A DNA stretch of 64,000 nt from assembly GCF_000164865.1 (NCBI RefSeq), contig NC_014618.1, forward strand, positions 2,914,001 to 2,978,000, read 5' to 3'. Numbering within the stretch: position 1 is the first letter of the stretch; each line of letters begins with the position of its first letter. Made by a program: the position numbers and the translations under genes. The stretch is from [Enterobacter] lignolyticus SCF1. GTDB taxonomy: Bacteria > Pseudomonadota > Gammaproteobacteria > Enterobacterales > Enterobacteriaceae. Below the pieces are notes generated by a model that searched no databases, was not told where the DNA came from, and saw nothing but the letters and a program-made list of their open reading frames with translations. Shown here piece by piece: positions 50,365-59,985 of this stretch.

Positions 50365-53231
50365 TCATCCATTTCAATCTGAATGGCAGCGCGCGAGAGA
50401 TGAAGGTCGCGCCTGGCGAGAACGTTCAGCGGCTGCTGTTTGCACTCGGCATGCACTCTGTACGTAACAGCGACGATGGCTTTGGCTTTGCAGGTTCTGA
50501 TGCTGTCCTGCTGAATGGGCGCATCGTCAACGCATCATTACTGGTCGCGGCGCAGCTCGATCGCGCGACCGTGAGAACCGCCGAATCGCTGGGAAGTTGG
50601 AACCAGCTCAGCCTGGTGCAGCAGGCGATGGTCGACGTCGGCGTGGTGCAGTCCGGCTTCAACGATCCGGCCGCCGCGCTGATCATCACCGATCTGCTGG
50701 ACCGCGTCGAGGCCCCAACCCGCGACGACATCGACGACGCGCTGTCGGGGCTGTTCAGCCGCGATGCCGGGTATCAGCAGTTTTATCAGGTGATTGAACT
50801 GGCCGTCGCGCGCAAAAAGGACCCGCAGGCGCGCGCCGACTATGCGCCGACCTTTCGCGACGACCTGGCGGTTATCGGTAAAATTCATCCGAAGAGCGAC
50901 GCCGCCAAAATGGTGCAGGCAAAGCCCTGCTACGTTGAAGACCGTATTACGGCGGATGCCTGCGTCGTCAAAATGCTGCGCAGCCCGCACCCGCACGCGC
51001 TGATTACCCACCTCGACGTCAGCAAGGCCGAAGCGCTGCCGGGCGTAGTGCACGTCATCACCTACCGCAACTGCCCGGACATTTACTATACCCCGGGCGG
51101 CCAGAGCGCGCCGGAACCCTCGCCGCTCGACCGGCGCATGTTCAGTAAAAAGCTGCGCCACGTCGGCGACCGCGTTGCCGCCGTGGTGGCGGAAAACGAA
51201 GAGACGGCGCTCGCCGCGCTAAAACTGATTGAGGTTAAGTACCAGCTGCTGAAGCCGGTGATGTCCATCGATGAAGCCATGGCGGACGATGCGCCGGTAG
51301 TACACGACGAACCGGTTATCTACGTTGCTGGCGCGCCGGATACCCTGGAGGAAGATAACCGTCACGCGGTGGATCGCGATGAGCACATGATAATCAACTT
51401 CCCGATCGGCTCCCGACCGCGTAAAAACATCGCCGCCAGCATTCATGGCCATATCGGCGACGTCGCGCGCGGTTTTGCCGAGGCGGACGTTATCATCGAG
51501 CGCACCTACCGCTCAACGCAGGCGCAGCAGTGCCCGACGGAAACGCACATCTGCTTTACCCGCATGGACGGCGATCGTCTGGTGATCCACGCCTCCACCC
51601 AGGTGCCGTGGCACGTGCGTCGCCAGGTGGCGCGCATCGTCGGCCTGAAACAGAACAAAGTGCACGTGATTAAAGAGCGCGTGGGCGGCGGCTTTGGCTC
51701 CAAGCAGGACATCCTGCTGGAAGAGGTCTGCGCGTGGGCTACCTGCGTAACCGGACGTCCGGTTTACTTCCGCTATACCCGCGAAGAGGAGTTTATCGCC
51801 AACACCTCGCGCCATGTGGCGAAAGTCACCGTTAAGCTGGGGGCGAAAAAAGACGGCCGCCTGACCGCCATTAATATGGATTTTCGCGCCAACACCGGTC
51901 CGTTCGGCAACCACTCGCTGACGGTGCCGTGTAACGGCCCGGCGCTGTCGCTGCCGCTCTACCCCTGCGACAACGTCGATTTCCAGGTCACCACCTACTA
52001 CAGCAACATCTGCCCAACCGGCGCCTATCAGGGCTACGGCGCGCCGAAAGGCAACTTTGCCATCACCATGGCGCTGGCGGAGCTTGCCGAACAGCTCAAC
52101 ATCGACCAGTTGGAAATCATCGAGCGCAACCGGGTGCACGAAGGCCAGCCGCTGAAGATCCTCGGCGCGATTGGCGAGGGTAAAGCGCCGACCTCCGTCC
52201 CGACCGCCGCCAGCTGCGCGCTGGAGGAGATCCTGCGTCAGGGCCGGGAGCTCATTCAGTGGGATTCGCCCAAACCGCAACAGGGCGACTGGCGCATTGG
52301 CCGCGGCGTGGCCATTATCATGCAGAAATCCGGTATCCCGGATATCGACCAGGCCAACTGCATGATCAAGCTGGAGTCAGACGGCACCTTTATCGTTCAC
52401 TCCGGCGGTGCGGATATCGGCACCGGCCTGGACACGGTAGTCGCCAAACTCTCCGCCGAGGTGCTGCGCTGCCCGCTGGAGGACATTCATGTCATCTCCG
52501 GCGATACCGACCACGCGCTGTTTGACAAAGGGGCGTACGCCTCGTCCGGCACCTGCTTCTCCGGCAACGCCGCGCGGATGGCGGCCGAAAATCTGCGCGA
52601 AAAAATTCTCTTCCACGGCGCGCAGATGATAGGCGAACCGCGGGAGGACGTGACGCTGGTAGCGCCAGGCATTGTGCGCGGTAAAAAAGGCGAAGTCAGC
52701 TTCGGCGATATCGCGCATAAAGCCGAGACCGGCACCGGTTTTGGCACGCTGGTCGCCACCGCCTGCTACATCACGCCGGATTTTGCCTTCCCGTACGGGG
52801 CAAACTTCGCCGAGGTGGCCGTTAACCTGCGCAGCGGCGAGATCCGTCTGGAGAAATTTTACGCCCTGCTCGACTGCGGTACGCCGGTCAACCCGGACCT
52901 GGCGTTGGGGCAGATTTACGGCGCATCCATGCGCGCAATCGGCCACAGCCTGACCGAAGAGATCCTCTACGACGCCGAAGGTCATCCGCTCACCCGCGAT
53001 CTGCGCAGCTATGGCGCGCCGAAGATTGGCGATATTCCGCGTGATTTCCGCGCCGTGCTGGTGCCAAGCGATGACAAAGTCGGCCCATACGGCGCGAAGT
53101 CCATCTCGGAAATCGGCGTTAACGGCGCAGCGCCATCCATTGCCACCGCCATTCATGACGCCTGCGGCGTGTGGCTGCGCGAATGGCATTTCACACCGGA
53201 GAAAATACTCAGCGCATTAGGAAAACTGTAA
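50361..53231 (+). CDS. xdhD: XdhD, molybdenum hydroxylase with a cluster-less ferredoxin-like N-terminus
   Basis: XdhD is the 956-residue molybdenum subunit of a second purine hydroxylase, assumed selenium-dependent from its neighbours. From about residue 160 it follows the xanthine dehydrogenase large-subunit fold: RVGGGFGSKQD, GAYQGYGAPKGNF, GGADIGTGLDTVVAKL and SISEIGVNGAAP, where the catalytic Glu sits. Residues 1-155 align with the two-domain ferredoxin subunit XdhC (LLFALGMHSV; QSGFNDPAAA against QCGFCTPGLV; SGLFSRDAGYQ against AGNLCRCTGYQ), yet all eight cysteine ligands are replaced. E. coli XdhD shows the same loss, so it is a family trait rather than local decay. It ends the ygfK operon. 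Confidence 0.94.
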   Translation: MIIHFNLNGSAREMKVAPGENVQRLLFALGMHSVRNSDDGFGFAGSDAVLLNGRIVNASLLVAAQLDRATVRTAESLGSWNQLSLVQQAMVDVGVVQSGFNDPAAALIITDLLDRVEAPTRDDIDDALSGLFSRDAGYQQFYQVIELAVARKKDPQARADYAPTFRDDLAVIGKIHPKSDAAKMVQAKPCYVEDRITADACVVKMLRSPHPHALITHLDVSKAEALPGVVHVITYRNCPDIYYTPGGQSAPEPSPLDRRMFSKKLRHVGDRVAAVVAENEETALAALKLIEVKYQLLKPVMSIDEAMADDAPVVHDEPVIYVAGAPDTLEEDNRHAVDRDEHMIINFPIGSRPRKNIAASIHGHIGDVARGFAEADVIIERTYRSTQAQQCPTETHICFTRMDGDRLVIHASTQVPWHVRRQVARIVGLKQNKVHVIKERVGGGFGSKQDILLEEVCAWATCVTGRPVYFRYTREEEFIANTSRHVAKVTVKLGAKKDGRLTAINMDFRANTGPFGNHSLTVPCNGPALSLPLYPCDNVDFQVTTYYSNICPTGAYQGYGAPKGNFAITMALAELAEQLNIDQLEIIERNRVHEGQPLKILGAIGEGKAPTSVPTAASCALEEILRQGRELIQWDSPKPQQGDWRIGRGVAIIMQKSGIPDIDQANCMIKLESDGTFIVHSGGADIGTGLDTVVAKLSAEVLRCPLEDIHVISGDTDHALFDKGAYASSGTCFSGNAARMAAENLREKILFHGAQMIGEPREDVTLVAPGIVRGKKGEVSFGDIAHKAETGTGFGTLVATACYITPDFAFPYGANFAEVAVNLRSGEIRLEKFYALLDCGTPVNPDLALGQIYGASMRAIGHSLTEEILYDAEGHPLTRDLRSYGAPKIGDIPRDFRAVLVPSDDKVGPYGAKSISEIGVNGAAPSIATAIHDACGVWLREWHFTPEKILSALGKL

Positions 53232-53238
53232 CGCTATC

Positions 53239-53257
53239 GGGGCTGCACAGCAGCCCC
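53239..53257 (+). terminator. hairpin after xdhD
   Basis: GGGGCTG (53239-53245) pairs with CAGCCCC (53251-53257) across CACAG, 7 bases after the xdhD stop. No U-run follows; a leaky terminator or processing hairpin before xanQ. Confidence 0.55.
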
Positions 53258-53400
53258 TGCACAGACTCACGGCCTCTGCTCGCGATCGTTGTATGAGATA
53301 ACTTCTCAGGGTCTTCTGCATCCAAAATTCCGGTGCCGATAGTCAGTAGAGGGTAACCCGCTGAATCAGACTTACAAATTTACCTGGAAGGAGTAAAGGG

Positions 53401-54795
53401 ATGTCTGATATTAACCAAGCCGGAACCGATCTTATTTATCAACTGGAAGATAAACCCCCTGTACACCAGACGTTAATTGGTGCCATTACCCATTTATTAG
53501 CTATTTTTGTCCCGATGGTGACGCCCGCGCTCATCGTCGGCACCTCACTACAGCTCTCGACCGAGACCACCGCCTATCTGGTATCTATGGCGATGATCGC
53601 CTCCGGCGTCGGCACCTGGCTGCAGGTGAACCGCTATGGCTGCATCGGCTCCGGCCTGCTCTCCATTCAGTCGGTTAACTTTTCGTTTGTCACCGTGATG
53701 ATAGCCCTCGGCAGCAGCATGAAAAGCGACGGCCTGCACGAGGATCTTATTCTGTCATCCCTGCTGGGCGTATCGTTCGTCGGCGCGTTTCTGGTGGTTG
53801 GCTCCTCTTTTATTCTACCCTACCTGAGACGCGTCATTACCCCGACGGTCAGCGGCGTTGTGGTGCTGATGATTGGCTTAAGCCTGATCAAGGTCGGCAT
53901 TATCGATTTTGGCGGCGGCTTTGCCGCAAAAAGCAGCGGCACGTTCGGCAACTATGAAAACCTCGGCATCGGCCTGCTGGTGCTGCTGGTGGTGATCGGG
54001 TTTAACTGCATGCGCAGCCCGCTGCTGCGCATGAGCGGCATCGCCGTCGGCATCGTGGTCGGTTACGTCGTCGCGCTCTGTCTGGGCATGGTGGATTTCA
54101 GCGTTATGCGCAACCTGCCGCTGCTCACCATTCCTCAGCCTTTCAAATACGGTTTTTCGTTCGATCTGCATCATTTTCTGGTGGTCGGCACCATTTATCT
54201 GCTCAGCGTGCTGGAAGCCGTCGGTGATATTACCGCCACCGCGATGGTTTCACGGCGCCCGATTGAGGGTGATGAGTATCAGGGCCGCCTGAAGGGCGGC
54301 GTGCTGGCCGACGGGCTGGTTTCGGTGATCGCCTCCGCGCTCGGCTCTCTGCCGTTAACCACCTTCGCGCAAAATAATGGGGTCATTCAGATGACCGGCG
54401 TCGCCTCACGCTATATCGGCAGAACAATCGCCGTGATGCTTGTCGTGCTGGGGCTATTCCCGGGCATAGGCCGCTTCTTCACCACCATTCCGTCACCGGT
54501 GCTGGGCGGCGCCATGACCCTGATGTTCTCCATGATCGCCATCGCCGGGATCCGCATCATCATCTCTAACGGCCTGAAACGCCGGGAGACGCTTATCGTC
54601 GCGACCTCGCTCGGCCTGGGGCTTGGCGTCTCTTACGACCCCGAGATATTCAAAATACTGCCCGCATCTATTTATGTGCTGGTAGAAAACCCTATTTGCG
54701 CCGGTGGCCTAACCGCCATCGTGCTGAATCTTCTTATCCCTATCAGACGCGAAGCGCCCGACAAGGCCGCTTCGCAGGTCGAAGAACTGGAATAG
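53401..54795 (+). CDS. xanQ: XanQ (YgfO), xanthine:H+ symporter
   Basis: The 464-residue NCS2/NAT-family permease takes up xanthine in E. coli. Motifs include the first conserved His in ITHLLAIFVPM, the QNNGVIQMTGVASRYIG NAT signature near residue 325, and about 14 hydrophobic segments. The upstream 169-base spacer contains a hairpin but no convincing sigma-54 element. GGAAGGAG lies before the ATG. guaD follows 14 bases after its stop, so the two are co-transcribed. Confidence 0.95.
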   Translation: MSDINQAGTDLIYQLEDKPPVHQTLIGAITHLLAIFVPMVTPALIVGTSLQLSTETTAYLVSMAMIASGVGTWLQVNRYGCIGSGLLSIQSVNFSFVTVMIALGSSMKSDGLHEDLILSSLLGVSFVGAFLVVGSSFILPYLRRVITPTVSGVVVLMIGLSLIKVGIIDFGGGFAAKSSGTFGNYENLGIGLLVLLVVIGFNCMRSPLLRMSGIAVGIVVGYVVALCLGMVDFSVMRNLPLLTIPQPFKYGFSFDLHHFLVVGTIYLLSVLEAVGDITATAMVSRRPIEGDEYQGRLKGGVLADGLVSVIASALGSLPLTTFAQNNGVIQMTGVASRYIGRTIAVMLVVLGLFPGIGRFFTTIPSPVLGGAMTLMFSMIAIAGIRIIISNGLKRRETLIVATSLGLGLGVSYDPEIFKILPASIYVLVENPICAGGLTAIVLNLLIPIRREAPDKAASQVEELE

Positions 54796-54809
54796 CTAAG
54801 GAACTCAGT

Positions 54810-56126
54810 ATGTCAGGAGAACACACCATAAAAGCAGTACGCGGCAGCTTCCTTGATGTCACCCGCACCGTGGAGCATCCGGAAGAAATAGAGTCCGCAC
54901 TGCGCTATATCGAAGACGGCTTGCTGCTGATTCGCAACGGGAAAGTGGAATGGTTCGGCGAATGGCAGGCGGGGAAGGAGAAAGTTCCCGCCAGCGTGCG
55001 CGTCCGGGACTACCGCGGCAAGCTGGTGGTGCCGGGCTTTGTTGATACCCATATTCACTACCCGCAAAGCGAGATGGTGGGCGCGTACGGTGAACAACTG
55101 CTGGAGTGGCTCAACAAGCATACCTTCCCGACCGAGCGCCGCTATGCGGATCTCGATTACTCCCGCGAAATGTCGTCATTCTTCCTGAAGCAACTGCTGC
55201 GCAACGGCACCACCACCGCGCTGGTGTTCGGCACTGTGCATCCGGAGTCGGTGGACGCCCTGTTTGAAGCCGCCAGCCATATCAATATGCGGATGATCGC
55301 CGGCAAGGTGATGATGGATCGCAACGCGCCGGACTATCTGTTAGATACGCCGGAAAGCAGCTACCAGCAGAGCAAGCAGTTGATCGAACGCTGGCATAAG
55401 AATGGCCGCCTGCTCTACGCCATCACCCCGCGCTTCGCCCCGACCTCAACGCCAGAACAACTGGAGGTCGCCCGCAGGCTGCGCGAGGAGTATCCGGATA
55501 CCTGGGTGCATACACATCTGTGTGAAAACGTTGATGAAATTGCCTGGGTGAAAGCGCTCTTTCCGGAGCGCGACGGCTACCTCGACGTGTACCACCACTA
55601 CGGCCTGACGGGCCGAAAATCGGTGTTTGCCCATTGCGTTCACCTGGAGGAAAAAGAGTGGGACTGCCTGAGCCACACCCACTCGTCGATCGCCTTCTGC
55701 CCCACCTCCAACCTCTATCTCGGCAGCGGGTTGTTTAACCTGCAGAAAGCCTGGCGCAAAAAGGTGGCCGTCGGCATCGGCACCGATATCGGCGCGGGCA
55801 CCACCTTCAATATGCTGCAAACGCTCAACGAGGCCTACAAGGTGATGCAGCTCCAGGGCTGCCGCCTGTCTGCCTGGGAGGCGTTTTATCTGGCGACGCT
55901 CGGCGGTGCCAGCTCGCTGGGGCTGGATGACTGCATCGGCAACTTCCACCCCGGTAAAGAGGCGGACTTCGTGGTGCTGGAACCTACCGCCACGCCGCTG
56001 CAGCAGTTGCGCTACGACAATTCGGTTTCGCTTATCGACAAGCTGTTCGTGTTGATCACGCTTGGCGACGATCGCTCTATTTATCGTACCTATGTTGATG
56101 GCCGTCTGGTTTATGAACGTACCTGA
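54810..56126 (+). CDS. guaD: GuaD, guanine deaminase
   Basis: GuaD converts guanine to xanthine plus ammonia and so feeds xanthine dehydrogenase. The 438-residue amidohydrolase has zinc ligands in FVDTHIHYPQ, HTHLCEN, FAHCVHLEE and GTDIGAGTTFNM. The start at 54810 (MSGEHTIKAVRG) is preceded by TAAGGAA and agrees with E. coli; the longer frame overlaps xanQ. ghxQ follows 33 bases later. Confidence 0.96.
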   Translation: MSGEHTIKAVRGSFLDVTRTVEHPEEIESALRYIEDGLLLIRNGKVEWFGEWQAGKEKVPASVRVRDYRGKLVVPGFVDTHIHYPQSEMVGAYGEQLLEWLNKHTFPTERRYADLDYSREMSSFFLKQLLRNGTTTALVFGTVHPESVDALFEAASHINMRMIAGKVMMDRNAPDYLLDTPESSYQQSKQLIERWHKNGRLLYAITPRFAPTSTPEQLEVARRLREEYPDTWVHTHLCENVDEIAWVKALFPERDGYLDVYHHYGLTGRKSVFAHCVHLEEKEWDCLSHTHSSIAFCPTSNLYLGSGLFNLQKAWRKKVAVGIGTDIGAGTTFNMLQTLNEAYKVMQLQGCRLSAWEAFYLATLGGASSLGLDDCIGNFHPGKEADFVVLEPTATPLQQLRYDNSVSLIDKLFVLITLGDDRSIYRTYVDGRLVYERT

Positions 56127-56159
56127 CGCACACAAAACTTTCTGCAGGGGGAAACCACA

Positions 56160-57527
56160 ATGGCAGACGATTCGCTACACACACCAAAAGCCGCGCAGCC
56201 GCGCGGCGCACTCGACGGCTTTTTTAAAATCTCCGAGCGCGGTAGCTCCACGCGCCAGGAAATTCTCGCCGGATTAACCACCTTCCTGGCGATGGTCTAT
56301 TCGGTCATCGTTGTGCCGGGCATGCTCGGCAAAGCCGGCTTTCCGCCGGGGGCCGTATTTGTCGCCACCTGCCTGGTGGCCGGGTTTGGCTCGCTGCTGA
56401 TGGGCCTGTGGGCCAATCTGCCGATGGCCATCGGCTGCGCGATTTCGCTCACCGCCTTTACCGCGTTTAGCCTGGTGCTGGGCCAGCATATTTCGATCCC
56501 GGTGGCGCTGGGCGCTGTATTCCTGATGGGGGTTATCTTTACCGCCATCTCGGTCACCGGCATTCGTTCGTGGATCCTGCGCAACCTGCCGATGGGGATA
56601 GCCCACGGCACCGGGATCGGCATTGGCCTGTTTTTGCTGCTGATCGCCGCCAACGGCGTCGGGCTGGTTATCAAAAACCCGCTGGAAGGGCTGCCGGTAG
56701 CGCTGGGGGCATTCACCTCCTTCCCGGTGATCATGAGCCTGCTGGGCCTGGCGATGATCTTCGGTCTTGAGAAGAGCAAAATCCCGGGCGGTATTCTGCT
56801 GGTCATTATCGGGATTTCCATCATCGGTTTGATTTTTGACCCAACGGTGAAATTTCACGGGCTGGTCGCAATGCCGAGCCTCGCCGGGGAGGACGGTAAA
56901 TCGCTGATCTTCAGCCTCGATATAATGGGTGCGATGCAGCCCTACGTCCTGCCAAGCGTTCTGGCGCTGGTGATGACGGCGGTGTTCGACGCCACGGGCA
57001 CCATCCGCGCGGTCGCCGGACAGGCTAACCTGCTCGATAAGGACAACCAAATCATCAACGGCGGCAAGGCGCTTACCAGCGACTCGGTAAGCTCCATTTT
57101 CTCCGGTCTGGTTGGCGCGGCGCCTGCCGCGGTGTATATCGAATCGGCAGCCGGGACGGCGGCGGGCGGTAAGACCGGCCTGACCGCGGTCGTGGTCGGC
57201 GTGCTGTTCCTGCTGGTGCTGTTTCTGTCCCCGCTCTCCTATCTGATCCCCGGCTATGCAACGGCCCCGGCGCTGATGTATGTCGGGCTCCTGATGCTGA
57301 GCAACGTGTCGAAACTGGACTTCAACGACTTTATCGACGCGATGTCGGGGCTGGTATGCGCGGTCTTTATCGTGCTGACCTGCAACATCGTTACCGGGAT
57401 TATGCTGGGTTTCGTCACCCTGGTGGTGGGCCGCGTTTTCGCCCGGGAGTGGCATAAGCTCAATATCGGCACCGTCGCGATTGCCGTGGTGCTGGTCGCT
57501 TTCTATGCGGGGGGATGGGCAATTTAA
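56160..57527 (+). CDS. ghxQ: GhxQ (YgfQ), guanine/hypoxanthine permease
   Basis: The 455-residue NCS2 transporter of the AzgA/PbuG subgroup imports guanine and hypoxanthine. The N-terminus ISERGSSTRQEILAGLTTFLAMVYSV and the signature segments VFDATGTIRAVAGQA and PAAVYIESAAGTAAGGKTGL are typical of this subgroup rather than the XanQ subgroup. A CAGGGGG site lies before its ATG. It closes the xanQ-guaD-ghxQ run and is followed by a perfect 16-bp-stem hairpin. Confidence 0.94.
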   Translation: MADDSLHTPKAAQPRGALDGFFKISERGSSTRQEILAGLTTFLAMVYSVIVVPGMLGKAGFPPGAVFVATCLVAGFGSLLMGLWANLPMAIGCAISLTAFTAFSLVLGQHISIPVALGAVFLMGVIFTAISVTGIRSWILRNLPMGIAHGTGIGIGLFLLLIAANGVGLVIKNPLEGLPVALGAFTSFPVIMSLLGLAMIFGLEKSKIPGGILLVIIGISIIGLIFDPTVKFHGLVAMPSLAGEDGKSLIFSLDIMGAMQPYVLPSVLALVMTAVFDATGTIRAVAGQANLLDKDNQIINGGKALTSDSVSSIFSGLVGAAPAAVYIESAAGTAAGGKTGLTAVVVGVLFLLVLFLSPLSYLIPGYATAPALMYVGLLMLSNVSKLDFNDFIDAMSGLVCAVFIVLTCNIVTGIMLGFVTLVVGRVFAREWHKLNIGTVAIAVVLVAFYAGGWAI

Positions 57528-57530
57528 GAG

Positions 57531-57565
57531 CATCAATCCTCTCCCCGACGGGGAGAGGATTGATG
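57531..57565. terminator. bidirectional terminator between ghxQ and ygfS
   Basis: CATCAATCCTCTCCCC (57531-57546) pairs perfectly with GGGGAGAGGATTGATG (57550-57565) across a 3-base loop, between two convergent genes. No U-run, but a 16-bp stem is very stable. Confidence 0.82.
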
Positions 57566-57571
57566 GATGAG

Positions 57572-58048
57572 TCAGAGTCTTAACAACGACGTGCTGGCGA
57601 CAGCGCGCTGTTTTTGCAACGCAGTCAGCATTTCATCGGTCATTTTCTGCAGGGCGGAGGTCGGACAAACCTCCACGCAGGCCGGGCCCTGTTCCCGCTG
57701 GCTGCACAAGTCGCATTTCACAATCACCGGCGCGCTCGCCGTCGGCATTTCAATCGTGATAACCCCGAACGGGCAGGCCACCACGCAGCTCTGACAGCCG
57801 ATGCAGCGGGCGGAGTCCGCCTCCACCCGCTCCTCGCCCATCGTCAGTGCTCTGACGGGACAGGCCGCCACGCACGGCGCATTTTCGCACTGATGGCACA
57901 TCACCGGCACGCTAAGGCTGTCGAGGCGCAGCACCTTCAGACGCGGGTAAAACTGCGCGACGTCATCGGTATGCGCCAGCGCGCAGGCGACCTCACAGGT
58001 TCGACAGCCAATGCAGTCCTGTGAACTGGCAACGATAAAACTCGTCAT
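57572..58048 (-). CDS. ygfS: YgfS, 4Fe-4S ferredoxin-type electron carrier
   Basis: The 158-residue HycB/HydN-like ferredoxin has Cys motifs CIGCRTCEVACA, CHQCENAPCVAACP, CIGCQSCVVACPFG and CDLCSQREQGPACVEVCP, enough for four [4Fe-4S] clusters. It should carry electrons to or from UacF or a formate dehydrogenase. Its start overlaps the uacF stop (ATGA), so it is translated after uacF from the same mRNA. Confidence 0.93.
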   Translation of the reverse strand: MTSFIVASSQDCIGCRTCEVACALAHTDDVAQFYPRLKVLRLDSLSVPVMCHQCENAPCVAACPVRALTMGEERVEADSARCIGCQSCVVACPFGVITIEMPTASAPVIVKCDLCSQREQGPACVEVCPTSALQKMTDEMLTALQKQRAVASTSLLRL

Positions 58049-59985
58049 AGCCCCTCCTTCTTCTCAAACTGCGCCAGCATATCGCGCGCCGCCTGGCGAC
58101 CGGCTACCATCGCGGTGACCACCAGATCGGCGCCGGTTACCGCATCGCCGCCGGCGAAGATCTTGTCATGGCTGGTTTGCGTTGCGCCGCGCCCTTCGCC
58201 GCCGGTACGAATTTGTCCCCAGCGATCAAGCTGGACGCCCTGCCCGCGCAGCCACGGCATCTCATGCGACTGGAAGCCGAACGCCATTACCAGCACATCG
58301 GCCGGCAGTTCAAACTCCGAACCGGGGACAGGACGCGGGCGTCGGCGGCCATCCGGCCCAGGCTCGCCCATCTCGGTACGCATCAGCCCCACGGCGCTGA
58401 CCTGCCCCTTGCGATTGCGGGAAATATACTGCGGCTGGACGTTAAACAGAAACTCGACGCCCTCCTCCCGGGCGTTGACCACCTCTTTCTTCGACCCCGG
58501 CATGCTGAGCTCGTCGCGGCGATAGGCGCAGGTAACGCTTTGGGCGCCGCGGCGAATCGCGGTGCGCAGGCAGTCCATCGCCGTATCCCCGCCGCCCAGC
58601 ACCACCACCCGCTTACCGCTAAGCTCGGTCAGCGGATACTCCGGGCTCTCTGCCAGCCCCATCACCTCACGGGTGCTGGCGATCAGGAACGGCAGCGCCT
58701 GAATAACGCCTGGCGCCTCTTCGCCCTCAAGCCCGGCCGACATCAGGCCATAGGTGCCGACGCCGAGAAACACCGCGTCGTAGTCTGCGACCAGGGAATC
58801 GAACGCCACATCGCGGCCAACCTCCTGGTTCAGGTGAAACTGGATCCCCATTTCGCTGAAAATCTCCCGTCTGGCGCTGAGTACGGTTTTATCCAGCTTG
58901 AAGGGGGGAATACCGAAGGTTAACAGCCCGCCAATTTCCGGATGCCTGTCGAAAACGTCGACCTTAACGCCCGCGCGGGCCAGAATATCCGCGCAGCCCA
59001 GCCCTGCCGGACCGGCGCCAATCACGGCGACCCGTTCCGCGCGAGAGACGACGTCAGGCGCACGGGGCCGCCAGCCCATCGACAGCGCGGTATCGGTGAT
59101 ATAGCGCTCAAGATTGCCGATCGCCACCGCGCCATTGCGGCTTTTCATTGTGCAGGCGCCTTCGCACAGACGATCCTGCGGACACACCCGGCCGCAAATT
59201 TCCGGCAGCGAGCTGCTCTGGTTGCACAGCTCCGCCGCTTCGATAATTTTTCCTTCATTCGCCAGACGGATAAAATCCGGAATGTGGTTATGCAGCGGGC
59301 AGGTCCAGTTACACCAGGCCTTTTGCGCACAGTAGAGGCAGCGGCTACTTTCAAACTCGGCCGCCTGCGGATCAAGCCCGTAGTAGATCTCCTGGAAATG
59401 CCCTTTTCGCACCTCGGCCGGCAACTTTTCTGCCCCTTTGCGCGGCGCTTTATCGAGCAGCGTCTCGCGCCGCGAGCGCGGACCGGCCTGCAGCAGCTGG
59501 CCCTGCGCGGCGCGAATTTGTCGTTCGCGCTGCAGCTGGCGCAGTCCGTCATCATCCATCAGCCGCAGCGCCCGGGTCGGGCAATTCGCCACGCAGGCGG
59601 GTTTGCCGGTGACGTGCTCGCGACACAGATCGCATTTTTGCGCGAGCGCTGGCGCATCTTCGCTCCCGGCAACCATCTCAATGGCGCCGAAGGGACAGGC
59701 TATCGCGCAGTTCTTACAACCGATGCACAGCGTCTGATTCAGCTGAACGCTGTTGTCATCAAAACGCAGGGCATGCGTCGGGCAGGAGGCCACGCAGGGA
59801 GCATCATTGCAGTGGCGGCAGGTCGCGGCATTGCTGGCATCGCGACCCAAAACGACATGAATGCGCGGCGTGAAATCCCGGCGATTCTGCGGCCAGGCGT
59901 CCTGATGATGCGCGCTAACGCAGGCGACTTCGCAGGCATGGCAGCCAATACACTCCATTGCATCAGCAACAATAAATTTGTTCAT
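58045..59985 (-). CDS. uacF: UacF (YgfT), Fe-S flavoprotein oxidoreductase of urate catabolism
   Basis: The 646-residue protein combines an N-terminal ferredoxin module of four [4Fe-4S] motifs (about 1-140: CIGCHACEVACV, CRHCNDAPCVASCP, CIGCKNCAIACPFG, CDLCREHVTGKPACVANCP) with a GltD-like part. The latter has a Cys-rich segment (CLYCAQKAWCNWTCPLHNHIPDF, about 218-240) and an FAD/NAD(P) domain (VIGAGPAGLGCAD near 320 and VVVLGGGDTAMDCLRTA near 460). In E. coli UacF and its paralogue AegA are needed for formate-dependent urate breakdown. It is divergent from uacT with a 412-base spacer; no sigma-54 element was found in the leftward direction. Confidence 0.94.
   Translation of the reverse strand: MNKFIVADAMECIGCHACEVACVSAHHQDAWPQNRRDFTPRIHVVLGRDASNAATCRHCNDAPCVASCPTHALRFDDNSVQLNQTLCIGCKNCAIACPFGAIEMVAGSEDAPALAQKCDLCREHVTGKPACVANCPTRALRLMDDDGLRQLQRERQIRAAQGQLLQAGPRSRRETLLDKAPRKGAEKLPAEVRKGHFQEIYYGLDPQAAEFESSRCLYCAQKAWCNWTCPLHNHIPDFIRLANEGKIIEAAELCNQSSSLPEICGRVCPQDRLCEGACTMKSRNGAVAIGNLERYITDTALSMGWRPRAPDVVSRAERVAVIGAGPAGLGCADILARAGVKVDVFDRHPEIGGLLTFGIPPFKLDKTVLSARREIFSEMGIQFHLNQEVGRDVAFDSLVADYDAVFLGVGTYGLMSAGLEGEEAPGVIQALPFLIASTREVMGLAESPEYPLTELSGKRVVVLGGGDTAMDCLRTAIRRGAQSVTCAYRRDELSMPGSKKEVVNAREEGVEFLFNVQPQYISRNRKGQVSAVGLMRTEMGEPGPDGRRRPRPVPGSEFELPADVLVMAFGFQSHEMPWLRGQGVQLDRWGQIRTGGEGRGATQTSHDKIFAGGDAVTGADLVVTAMVAGRQAARDMLAQFEKKEGL

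Noticed and set aside
53258..53400. Sigma-54 promoter before xanQ
   Set aside because: No GG-N10-GC pair with acceptable flanks was found; a weak PurR-like match at 53280-53295 (about 10 of 16) is also too poor.
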